From a virus, in the IMG/VR virus record IMGVR_UViG_3300025687_000150, positions 1-35,624 of that record: DNA of 35,624 bases, one strand, 5' to 3'. The position numbers were made by a program, and so were the translations under genes. Below the pieces are notes generated by a model. That model ran no database searches and was not told the DNA's origin. It was given only the letters and a program-made list of their open reading frames with translations. This document shows positions 1 to 6,584 of the stretch, piece after piece (the first letter of the stretch is position 1; each line of letters begins with the position of its first letter).

Positions 1-1039
1 GGTAAACGTAAGGTCCACTTCTAAAAGAAAATTTAACTTTTCCGTTGCCCAGACTTTGAGCTCCATCAACTCTTTGATAACCTCTTCTAAATAAGCTTTT
101 CTCAAAAGCTTTGTGGAAGGGAGCATTCTTTTTATTGGGATCTTTCTTGTATGAAACATTGTCAAATTCATATTCTTCGAAGTGTCCTAAAGTATCGTGT
201 TTATCATTGAATTCTGAATTCCACATTGTCTTATAGATAAAGTGTCCGCCTTCTTTAATTTGATTTAAAAATTTATCAAGCCAAGGGTAAGGTGAGCCTA
301 CGTTAAATTTACTAGTTGGAATGTGTTCAACAGCTTCAAAACCTACAACACAATCTAAGTCTTCATCGACTTCTTCTGATTTTAAAACAACAATATTTTT
401 AATCCCAGATATCTTCAGAAGCTCTTTAAAAACTTTTTTAGAGCTAGGGTTGAGTTCATTATAATAGACTGTAGCGTTAGGAAATCTCTTTGCTATCATT
501 AGACTACTAATTCCCATACCACTGCACAAATCTAAGATTTTTGGATTTTCTTTTTGATCGTAACCTAAAAGTTCCAGAGAGTTAAGAGCACCAATCAAAC
601 TAGAAAATTTACTAGGGATTCCTGACTTTTCTAACTGACATGTCACATAAAGTGAACAATTTAAAGTTTCAAAAGAGTACTCTTTTGTATTGTAAAGCCA
701 TCCACAGTCTCTTGTTTTATACCACTGTGGGTATAGAGATTCGAGAATTGGTGGATTCTTTTTGTAGTTTTTTAGAAACTGATCTTGTGTGAACCCTAAA
801 TCATTGACATATATGTTTTCTAAAATCTTAATAAAACCATCATAATCTGTATTAAAGAGAGAATTGTAATTAGGGATTGGTTTGTTATTAATCATGATTC
901 GAAAAATAGGATCAGTTGCTTTCGGGCCGTGCAAAAGATATTTCTTGTTGCTATCATACCTTCTTAATGCTTTTGTATCAGTGTGTTGTTTATAATCAAC
1001 ACCCTTTATAGTTACATCAAACCATTTTTGAACACTCAT
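1..1039 (-). CDS. SAM-dependent methyltransferase (C-terminus cut by window edge)
   Basis: An open frame of 346 codons runs from an ATG to the window edge without a stop, so the C-terminus is missing. The ATG is preceded by AGGAG about 11 bases upstream, lying over the end of the epimerase gene. The first ~165 residues match nothing I recognise. A class I Rossmann methyltransferase core follows: the SAM-binding motif I is DLCSGMGIS (residues 170-178), the acidic end of strand 2 is NEL (194-196), and the strand 4 motif is GFEAVEHI (233-240). This arrangement is typical of small-molecule or sugar methyltransferases of the Methyltransf_11/23 type. There is no DPPY or NPPY motif that would indicate a DNA-adenine or N-methyl enzyme. 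The adjacent epimerase suggests a shared role in modifying a nucleotide sugar or glycan; that is inference. The substrate is unknown. Confidence 0.8.
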   Translation of the reverse strand, partial: MSVQKWFDVTIKGVDYKQHTDTKALRRYDSNKKYLLHGPKATDPIFRIMINNKPIPNYNSLFNTDYDGFIKILENIYVNDLGFTQDQFLKNYKKNPPILESLYPQWYKTRDCGWLYNTKEYSFETLNCSLYVTCQLEKSGIPSKFSSLIGALNSLELLGYDQKENPKILDLCSGMGISSLMIAKRFPNATVYYNELNPSSKKVFKELLKISGIKNIVVLKSEEVDEDLDCVVGFEAVEHIPTSKFNVGSPYPWLDKFLNQIKEGGHFIYKTMWNSEFNDKHDTLGHFEEYEFDNVSYKKDPNKKNAPFHKAFEKSLFRRGYQRVDGAQSLGNGKVKFSFRSGPYVY

Positions 1040-1053
1040 TATTTGAATTACTC

Positions 1054-2070
1054 CTATTTGTAATCGGGATAGAACTGCGTTAAATCTAAATCGCTCTCAT
1101 AAGCTTTTTCAAGATATTCTAAAGGATTATAACCTTCAGCTTTTAAAATGCTTTCATATGATCGATCAATACCTTCTTCTAGAGATATTCTTGGAAACCA
1201 CCCGGAAGCTTCTCTAAATTTCTTTGAGCTCAATATGTGGTTTCCCAAATAATCAGTTTGAGGTTTCCAATTTATAACATCGGCGACGTTTCTGCCTACC
1301 TTGTCACAAATCATTTGAACAATTTCGCCAGTAACAAGAGGAACTTGTGCTGAAACATTAAAGTCATTATTCCAAAGACGCTTTTTAATAGCAATTGCGA
1401 TAGCATCACAGAAATCATCAACGTGCATGTAATCTTTAATCTTTCCCGGATCCAAAAACATGTCAACTGTTTTATCGTTTAAAGTTGCATATATTGACTT
1501 AGCAATCAAAGAATTCATATCGCCTTCGCCACCGTATGCAAAGAGAGGCCTCATAATTAACCAATTGTCACAAACTGATCTGACAATATCTTCACCTGTT
1601 CGCTTTAAAGCTCCGTAAAGTGTAGGAGTTTGAGTCAAGTCTGAGTATTCTGTAATTGCTACTTCTTGATATTTAGGTGTATCATAGATAACAGTTGTAC
1701 CAATAAAACAAACTGGTATCTTTAATTTTTGAGCAGCTCTACAAATTTGATATGTACCCTGTATGTTTGTAAGTGTAGACTCTTTAGAATCTAAAGCTAC
1801 AACATCAGTACCTACAACTGCTGCATTGTGAATTACAACATCAATTTTATTGTGTTCAAAAAAGTTTTCCCAAAAGATTTGTGTGTTGCGATGTACACAT
1901 AACTCTCCTTTTTTCTTTGTGTGAGCAGCACCTCCAAAATGGTCAATGACCTTTGAAACTTCTTTATTTATTAACTCGTCACCTGATACCCAGACCATTC
2001 TCTGCTTCTTAATTGCCTTAGGTAAGTTAGATCCGATAAAACCTTTTTCTCCAGTAACAAAAACTCTCAT
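1054..2070 (-). CDS. NAD-dependent epimerase/dehydratase (extended SDR)
   Basis: This is a 338-residue extended short-chain dehydrogenase of the nucleotide-sugar epimerase/dehydratase family. The N-terminal Rossmann motif TGEKGFIG (residues 6-13) fits the TGxxGFIG dinucleotide-binding signature, HNAAVVG (81-87) is the usual second segment, and the catalytic pair is Y152/K156 in YGALK, with T125/T126 supplying the hydroxyl. Family members act on UDP-, GDP- or dTDP-sugars, but the C-terminal substrate half does not tell me which sugar. The ATG overlaps the stop of the preceding small gene as ATGA, and the methyltransferase gene follows 15 bases later, so the three genes are probably co-transcribed. 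Phages use such pairs for glycan or virion decoration; that role is inferred. Confidence 0.85.
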   Translation of the reverse strand: MRVFVTGEKGFIGSNLPKAIKKQRMVWVSGDELINKEVSKVIDHFGGAAHTKKKGELCVHRNTQIFWENFFEHNKIDVVIHNAAVVGTDVVALDSKESTLTNIQGTYQICRAAQKLKIPVCFIGTTVIYDTPKYQEVAITEYSDLTQTPTLYGALKRTGEDIVRSVCDNWLIMRPLFAYGGEGDMNSLIAKSIYATLNDKTVDMFLDPGKIKDYMHVDDFCDAIAIAIKKRLWNNDFNVSAQVPLVTGEIVQMICDKVGRNVADVINWKPQTDYLGNHILSSKKFREASGWFPRISLEEGIDRSYESILKAEGYNPLEYLEKAYESDLDLTQFYPDYK

Positions 2071-2342
2071 TTTTTATTCTTTCTCCTTTTAAGTCTTTTA
2101 ATAATTTGAAATTCAAATATTTCAAAAGGTTCTTTGAAATGTTCTTCTTCTAATGGTACACCTGCTTCTATTACTTTTTCAAATTCTTTTCTATCAATCA
2201 TAACTCCGTAGAAACCTTTTCCGATCAAAGAAGAATCTTTATGAACTTTTATCTTGCAAGTAACACCACAAAAAAGCTTAACCAAATAAACATGCCCCCG
2301 CTTAAAGCGGGGGTCAAATCCATAATTACTACTCAATTTCAC
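2067..2342 (-). CDS. Small conserved-type protein of unknown function (GTG start)
   Basis: The 91-residue protein is not recognised. It is basic at the C-terminus (a run of K/R over the last ten residues) and appears to be a small beta-rich fold. The only in-frame start that keeps the N-terminal part is a GTG overlapping the last four codons and stop of the deoxyribosyltransferase gene; a TTG two codons later is the alternative. No strong Shine-Dalgarno sequence precedes either. Codons 10-16 lie inside a strong GC-rich hairpin (2295-2313), which is unusual for this AT-rich genome and may limit expression or act as a weak terminator for the upstream gene. The stop overlaps the epimerase start as ATGA, which supports translation of the frame. 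Confidence 0.6.
   Translation of the reverse strand: MKLSSNYGFDPRFKRGHVYLVKLFCGVTCKIKVHKDSSLIGKGFYGVMIDRKEFEKVIEAGVPLEEEHFKEPFEIFEFQIIKRLKRRKNKK
2295..2313 (-). terminator. GC-rich hairpin, possible weak terminator/attenuator
   Basis: An 8-bp perfect stem (CCCCCGCT/AGCGGGGG) with a 3-base loop lies just after the stop of the deoxyribosyltransferase gene and inside the start of the next frame. Its CCCGCTTTAAGCGGG core is identical to the terminator after the ClpP-like gene. It is not followed by a proper T-run (GCATGTTTATTTGG), so termination would be weak. Attenuation or translational control are alternatives. Confidence 0.35.
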
Positions 2343-2778
2343 CTTGATAGCGTTCAGTAATCAATCGTCCTTCAGAGACACACCGACTCAAATAATCATC
2401 TAATTCATCAAGAGAACGACACACTTTAATACCACTAGCTGCTAGCATTAAATTGAATTGAGCTCCAGCAGGTAAACCATCGCAGAAATAGACAATAGGC
2501 TTTTCCAGACAATTGAAATAACCTGCTTCAAATATTGTTCCCATATCTTTGTTACGAGTATTACAAAGCAACCAATCAGATGAATGTAAGTGTTTAATGT
2601 TACCTGCAAAGATTTGATCTTGCATTGAATCAGATGCATCATTATCACATAGATTTTCATCTTTTGGTGAGAAGTATGTAATTCCATGTTTCTCAAATAC
2701 AGACTTAATGTTTTCTACTTCTTGCAGCCACTCTGGATTAAACCAACCGCTAGCTAAATAAACTTTTCCTAAACTCAT
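2329..2778 (-). CDS. Nucleoside 2-deoxyribosyltransferase
   Basis: The 149-residue protein matches the nucleoside 2-deoxyribosyltransferase family in length and motifs. The N-terminal KVYLASGWF carries the substrate-binding loop, and SSDWLLCNTR is followed by DMGTIFEAGY (residues 78-87) with E84 as the expected nucleophile. KPIVYF (93-98) is the usual last core strand. These enzymes exchange bases between deoxynucleosides or hydrolyse deoxynucleotides, feeding base salvage. The start ATG has AAGGG about nine bases upstream and lies just past the stop of the ThyX-like gene, so the two dTMP/deoxynucleoside genes form one unit. Specificity (purine, pyrimidine or dCMP-type hydrolase) cannot be read from the sequence. 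Confidence 0.85.
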   Translation of the reverse strand: MSLGKVYLASGWFNPEWLQEVENIKSVFEKHGITYFSPKDENLCDNDASDSMQDQIFAGNIKHLHSSDWLLCNTRNKDMGTIFEAGYFNCLEKPIVYFCDGLPAGAQFNLMLAASGIKVCRSLDELDDYLSRCVSEGRLITERYQGEIE

Positions 2779-2782
2779 GTTT

Positions 2783-3769
2783 TTATTCCCTTCCCATAAA
2801 TTTGTTATATTTCTCTGTTAGATCATTTATCTCATTTAAAGTTTCTTCCCAGAGCTGTGTAAATACAGTTACACTTCCTGGATTCTCTGTTCCATTGATA
2901 TCTTCACGACGAGATTGATAAATCGAATCATCAGGATGATATTCAAACAGATCGTTCTTAGGTTCTGGCCAGTACAGATTTGTACCGCGCGAAGTAAAGC
3001 CACCTTTACCATCAGGCACGCGGAAAGTTTTCACATAATGCATATCTGGTTTATTAAAATTTATCTTCGTTGACGCTTCTGGGAGAACTTTAATAACTTC
3101 GCGTGCCATATACGCTGCAAGTAAATTGTCAGCAGCAGGTTGAATTTGCATATCTTGTCGTTGTGCAATAAAACCTAGCAAGTCTTTAAGATTAAGACGC
3201 ATCAGATAAAAAGAAGTCATGCATTTTGGAAGAATCATTCGAGCATCCATCATTGACACTGCTTTTGAATCTGTCATATCAGCATACAGTTGCTTTGACT
3301 CTTGCACCAAACGAATCCATCGTTCAGAGAATTCAGGAGAATTTTCAACTGCTTCGGGAATAACAGCAACATCATCACGTAAATCACGATCACCAGTACA
3401 CTGTGCAGCAAAAGAACCAGCACGATGCCGGATAATATGTGTCACCTCTTGAAAAGAAAGCCCGCTTAGTTTAAATGTGAAACCGAGGCATTCCATTGGT
3501 GTGGGTAGCGCACGGTAATTAAGAACATCTTCAAGATTGGAAGAGAGTTCTTGCAAAGATGCTGTACTTGGATTTGTATCATCGTGATGATCAGCCCAAG
3601 TTGCTTTAACATATTGCCAAGCAACATTGAGTGCTTGTGAACGTGTAGGTGCGTCTACAAGCTCAACTTTAAGAGCTCTAAGATTATTGACAATTTCTGT
3701 TGATGGTGCTTGACCAAACTTTAACTTCATTGGTAATTCAACAGGTTTGAGATTCGGATTTTGTGGCAT
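2783..3769 (-). CDS. thyX: Divergent ThyX-like flavin-dependent thymidylate synthase
   Basis: The 328-residue protein is a ThyX homologue, longer than the usual 220-270. The family signature is at residues 114-124, where RHR is followed by seven residues and then Cys instead of the usual Ser (RHRx7S). The Asn of the canonical SxNE is also absent. DARMILP (175-181) and the L-x-x-F-x-x-x-R segment (residues 197-204) fit the conserved ARxxLP and FxxxR parts of the fold, which bind dUMP and FAD. The reaction expected for the family is methylenetetrahydrofolate-dependent conversion of dUMP to dTMP using FAD and NADPH. The altered signature could mean a divergent dTMP synthase or another pyrimidine modification. 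A good SD (AGGAG, five bases before the ATG) marks the start. The gene follows a terminator and precedes a deoxyribosyltransferase. Confidence 0.8.
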   Translation of the reverse strand: MPQNPNLKPVELPMKLKFGQAPSTEIVNNLRALKVELVDAPTRSQALNVAWQYVKATWADHHDDTNPSTASLQELSSNLEDVLNYRALPTPMECLGFTFKLSGLSFQEVTHIIRHRAGSFAAQCTGDRDLRDDVAVIPEAVENSPEFSERWIRLVQESKQLYADMTDSKAVSMMDARMILPKCMTSFYLMRLNLKDLLGFIAQRQDMQIQPAADNLLAAYMAREVIKVLPEASTKINFNKPDMHYVKTFRVPDGKGGFTSRGTNLYWPEPKNDLFEYHPDDSIYQSRREDINGTENPGSVTVFTQLWEETLNEINDLTEKYNKFMGRE

Positions 3770-3794
3770 TTATACTCCTGTTTTGTTAAACAAT

Positions 3795-3819
3795 AAAGGT
3801 TACCACACAGGTAACCTTT
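3795..3819 (-). terminator. Rho-independent terminator after the small secreted-type gene
   Basis: A 10-bp perfect stem (AAAGGTTACC/GGTAACCTTT) with a 5-base loop is followed on the minus strand by TTTATTGTTT. It lies 27 bases after the stop of the 75-residue gene and upstream of the ThyX-like gene. Confidence 0.85.
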
Positions 3820-3845
3820 TTTACAACTGTTATTAAATCTTTTAT

Positions 3846-4073
3846 TTACTTGATTTCGTTGACAGATTGACTCATTTCAAGATTGAAATCTTGACGAAGT
3901 TTAATCAGTGGATTGAACTGTGCAATCTCACGTTCAGTGATAAGTTGACCTTCTGGCTTTACAAGAAGACCTTCAACGTCAACACCTTCGAAATCAATTT
4001 CAGTTTTTTGTTTGTAAACGATTTGTACTTCTTCAGCATATGAAAGAGTAGCGATAAATAGTAGATTAAGCAT
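3846..4073 (-). CDS. Small signal-peptide-like protein, possible host-derived moron
   Basis: The protein has 75 residues. Residues 1-13 (MLNLLFIATLSYA) form a short hydrophobic segment ending in an SYA site before EE, which looks like a signal peptide lacking the usual basic residue at its start. The rest has the pattern IDFEGVDVEG, then LVKPEGQ, then FNPLIKLRQDF and EMSQS. From memory this resembles short conserved segments in periplasmic or secreted proteins of Bdellovibrionota and Myxococcota; no search was done, so this is inference. The gene has a clear SD (AAGGA, eight bases from the ATG), an extended -10 promoter just upstream and a strong terminator just downstream, and is therefore an autonomous cassette. 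A membrane or periplasmic role during infection, such as superinfection exclusion or envelope change, is possible but unproven. Confidence 0.65.
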   Translation of the reverse strand: MLNLLFIATLSYAEEVQIVYKQKTEIDFEGVDVEGLLVKPEGQLITEREIAQFNPLIKLRQDFNLEMSQSVNEIK

Positions 4074-4130
4074 TTTTATTGTCCTTTTATTTGAGTTGTT
4101 TAATTTTGTAGGATTGTTCCTTACCTTATT

Positions 4131-4159
4131 ATTATACCATTAAACTGCTAAAGTTTGCA
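4131..4159 (-). promoter_or_regulatory. Sigma70-like promoter with extended -10 (TGCAAA-N17-TATAAT)
   Basis: The minus strand reads TGCAAA (4159-4154), 17 bases, then TATAAT (4136-4131), with TGG before the -10, which makes an extended -10 element. It starts about 60 bases before the ATG of the 75-residue gene. The same -35 hexamer, spacing and TGN extension occur before the MBD4-like gene, which strengthens the call. Confidence 0.65.
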
Positions 4160-5036
4160 TGCCCTTGACTATATCTAAGTCTTTTTTAACAATTGCTTCA
4201 AAGTCTTCCCATTTCAAATCATTTCTAAGAAAAGGGATGACTTGTGCGACATCTTCGCCATATTTGTCTCTGATTTCTTGATAAGATTTACCTTGATGAT
4301 TTGCCATAATCAATGGATTTTCTTTTAAAGCAGCTGCTCTAACTGCGAATTCATCTACTGCTTTTTGATTATTTCCAGTCAGTGAGTTTTTATAGTCTTC
4401 TAACATTGATTTAATCAGTCCATGGGCATTTCTCTTATCAATTGAGTTATTTGTAAATCTCTTCTCTGAAATCCACTTTTCAATAATTTCATCATCTGTT
4501 AAATCTTTCAAATCTTTTCTCAAGATATTTTTAACTTCATCAGCGTTTAGTTTGTTCGAGCCTATAACGAATTTTATCAGATTGTTTTTTATGTGTCTAA
4601 CTTCATGATCGATTGTTCTTCCGTCACCTGCAATTGTGAAAATCTTTTGATTGATTACAATTCTTGGATTTTGAAAACTTTTATCCTTCCATGATTCTAA
4701 AGCTTTTTCAGATTCGTTATCGACCATCGCAGATCCTTCTGTAAATTTATCAGATGATACATTTCCTGACTCATCGACTACAACGTGAAGAGCATAGGCT
4801 TTTGTATTTTTAGCTCCGCCCTTTTCTTCTTCTATTAAAATCAATTGAATATTTGCAATGATTTGTTTTAACGCAGTTTTATTTTTATCACTCAAAAAGT
4901 TGATCTTGTCAATTTCTGACTTAACTTTTTCTTTTGATGAATCAAGCATTTCTTGATATTCTGACCTGCTTCTTTTTTTTGATTCAAAAAGAATATTTCT
5001 GATAAGCCTTCTAACTCTTTCTTCGGAAATAATCAT
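4140..5036 (-). CDS. Putative HExxH metalloprotease with N-terminal LRxLI-type tag
   Basis: The 298-residue protein has an HExxH motif, HEVRH (residues 144-148), inside a hydrophobic helix context, which is the signature of zincin metallopeptidases. A possible third zinc ligand is E229 in DEFAVRAAA, as in gluzincins, but the spacing is my guess. The N-terminus, ISEERVRRLIRNIL (residues 3-16), resembles a short peptide found at the C-termini of two other proteins in this window. A terminal tag of this sort could direct the protein into the virion. The start ATG directly follows the stop of the NTPase-HAD fusion, with GGAG seven bases upstream, so the genes are translationally linked. Alternatives are a non-enzymatic virion protein or toxin-like effector; family membership beyond HExxH is not established. 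Confidence 0.55.
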   Translation of the reverse strand: MIISEERVRRLIRNILFESKKRSRSEYQEMLDSSKEKVKSEIDKINFLSDKNKTALKQIIANIQLILIEEEKGGAKNTKAYALHVVVDESGNVSSDKFTEGSAMVDNESEKALESWKDKSFQNPRIVINQKIFTIAGDGRTIDHEVRHIKNNLIKFVIGSNKLNADEVKNILRKDLKDLTDDEIIEKWISEKRFTNNSIDKRNAHGLIKSMLEDYKNSLTGNNQKAVDEFAVRAAALKENPLIMANHQGKSYQEIRDKYGEDVAQVIPFLRNDLKWEDFEAIVKKDLDIVKGMQTLAV

Positions 5037-5981
5037 TTAGTTCTCCAATACTAAATTAATTATCTCCTTCGGGTCAGAATAAAAAGTTATATTTTCATGA
5101 GAAACAAAATCGTTGTATGTCTTTAAGGGAACCAAAGTTTTAATCCCATGTTTGGCATACTCTTCAATATGCTTTGGAGAATCATCAATCGCAAACTTAA
5201 TTGCTCCTGAATCATAAAACTCTGATTGTGCACACCATCTAAACTTTTCTGTACTAAAATCTATCGCATCAAAACAATCTGTCCACTTACTAATCCAGTC
5301 GTATGTATCATAAAGACATTTTAAATTTTCTTTAGGTCTTGCAGTTAGTAGTTGAATCCAGTAACCTTTTTTTCTTAAAGTTTTCAATGATTTCATAGAA
5401 TGTTTTACAACTTCTAGATTTTTAAATCCACCTGTCTTCAAAAACTCCATGAATATTTCTTCAGGATTCTCTTTGGAATTAGCTAAAGCTGTAATAAAAT
5501 AATACTCTTTAGAAGAAACTGATGCGTCGATATCTTTATATTTCTTAAGCCATTCAGAAAATCCATCTCTAAATTCTGCTAATACATCATCGACGTCTAC
5601 AATAATAACAGGCTGTCCTTCCCATCGTCTTTTTTCAAGTTTATTTCTAACATTGAGATAAACATCTTTTTCACAAAAAGCCTGAAGGAATTCCTTGTCG
5701 TTGATTTCCCATGTATTTAAAAGAGCAATAATATATCTGAAAGCATCAGCAGCTTCATACTTGAAGTTTGATATGTCAACCTCAGTATAACTTTTTGTGT
5801 GTGATTTAAAATTAATAGTGCTGATTAAAGAGCTTACTTCTTGATGTAAACATAAACCCAGCGTCTTAGAAATTTCTTCTTTTTCTTTAGAAGAAAAATC
5901 TTTGTATTTGCTACCGTAAACTTTTTTGTGAAATTTATCTTGAAGATCAAAGAAAAGTTCCAAGTCTGTTTTATACTTCAT
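5037..5981 (-). CDS. Fusion: all-alpha NTP pyrophosphatase-like domain + HAD 5'-nucleotidase-like domain
   Basis: The 314-residue protein has two parts. Residues 1-118 are all-alpha and align by eye with the neighbouring dUTPase_2/MazG-like protein: the ExxD metal motif is kept (E76-D79), but the first ExxE motif reads EVSS (E48-S51), so pyrophosphatase activity may be reduced. Residues 124-314 form a HAD-type hydrolase: DVDDV (129-133, motif I with nucleophile D129), LLTARP (211-216, motif II Thr213), K262, and AIDDS (264-268, motif IV acids). HAD proteins of this size in phages are often 5'(3')-deoxyribonucleotidases. A plausible combined role is stepwise removal of unwanted dNTPs or dNMPs; this is inference. 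The fusion reads straight through, without a frameshift or stop. Confidence 0.75.
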   Translation of the reverse strand: MKYKTDLELFFDLQDKFHKKVYGSKYKDFSSKEKEEISKTLGLCLHQEVSSLISTINFKSHTKSYTEVDISNFKYEAADAFRYIIALLNTWEINDKEFLQAFCEKDVYLNVRNKLEKRRWEGQPVIIVDVDDVLAEFRDGFSEWLKKYKDIDASVSSKEYYFITALANSKENPEEIFMEFLKTGGFKNLEVVKHSMKSLKTLRKKGYWIQLLTARPKENLKCLYDTYDWISKWTDCFDAIDFSTEKFRWCAQSEFYDSGAIKFAIDDSPKHIEEYAKHGIKTLVPLKTYNDFVSHENITFYSDPKEIINLVLEN

Positions 5982-5989
5982 TTCAAACC

Positions 5990-6376
5990 TTAGTATTTAT
6001 TTGTTACACGTTGATGAATTATTTTGTCTTTTTTAAGATATGCTTCAAAAAATTCTTCAGGAGAGCAATCAAGAGCTACGAGAAGTGCAAAGAAATAATT
6101 AAAAGCATCTACAACTTCTTCAAGAAAATTATCTCTATCGAATTCACTAATTTCTGTTACTCTATGAGTTTTCCAATTTTTCAAATGTTGAAGTGCCTCA
6201 AACATTTCTTCAACTCCACGCAAAGCCAGATCTCTACAATATTGTTGACTTTCTTTTGTTGTGACATCAACAGGAAAATTAGGTTGAGCATGAGGCATGA
6301 CTTCAAGCATTCTACTCATAAAATCATGCCTCATCTGAAAAATCTGATCTAATCTATCCTTCGACATTTTTTTCAT
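5990..6376 (-). CDS. All-alpha NTP pyrophosphatase (dUTPase_2/MazG-like)
   Basis: With the ATG start chosen here the protein has 128 residues. It carries both metal-binding motifs of the all-alpha NTP-PPase superfamily: ExxE (E57-E60 in VEEMFEAL) and ExxD (E87-D90 in LEEVVDAF). The KKDKxxxxR tail (115-123) fits the dimeric dUTPase/dCTPase subgroup. Expected chemistry is Mg-dependent hydrolysis of dUTP or another dNTP to dNMP and pyrophosphate, protecting phage DNA from uracil and giving dUMP to the ThyX-like enzyme. A TTG five codons upstream is an alternative start, but this ATG has a better-placed purine stretch. The gene overlaps the end of the 74-residue gene and is followed by a fusion protein with a related domain, indicating an old duplication. 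Confidence 0.75.
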   Translation of the reverse strand: MKKMSKDRLDQIFQMRHDFMSRMLEVMPHAQPNFPVDVTTKESQQYCRDLALRGVEEMFEALQHLKNWKTHRVTEISEFDRDNFLEEVVDAFNYFFALLVALDCSPEEFFEAYLKKDKIIHQRVTNKY

Positions 6377-6578
6377 TTTCAACTTTCTCAATAAACTCTT
6401 GAAGCTTTTTGATATTTTTTTCTGAAATGTCTGAATAAGCTTCAGTTAAATACAAATTGTCGTCTTCTCTTGTCTCTAACTCAATAAGTCTCAAGTTATC
6501 TACAACATCGGTGCCAGTAAGAATTGCAACTTGCAATTGTTTTGCAATTTCACCTATTACTTCATCTGATAATTTCAT
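6354..6578 (-). CDS. Small acidic protein of unknown function
   Basis: The protein has 74 residues, is acidic and appears mostly helical, with no domain I recognise. It has a clear SD (GAGG, five bases from the ATG), lies between the Fpg/Nei-type gene and the dUTPase-like gene, and overlaps the latter. It is therefore likely translated as part of the repair/nucleotide unit. Its helical pattern would allow a small adaptor or dimeric protein, but no function can be assigned. Confidence 0.65.
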   Translation of the reverse strand: MKLSDEVIGEIAKQLQVAILTGTDVVDNLRLIELETREDDNLYLTEAYSDISEKNIKKLQEFIEKVENEKNVEG

Positions 6579-6584
6579 TTTTCC

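Noticed and set aside
6011-6352. Plus-strand open frame of 113 codons with lysine/phenylalanine-rich product
   Set aside because: It is opposite the dUTPase-like gene, has no SD, and its composition is what the complement of a charged helical protein gives.
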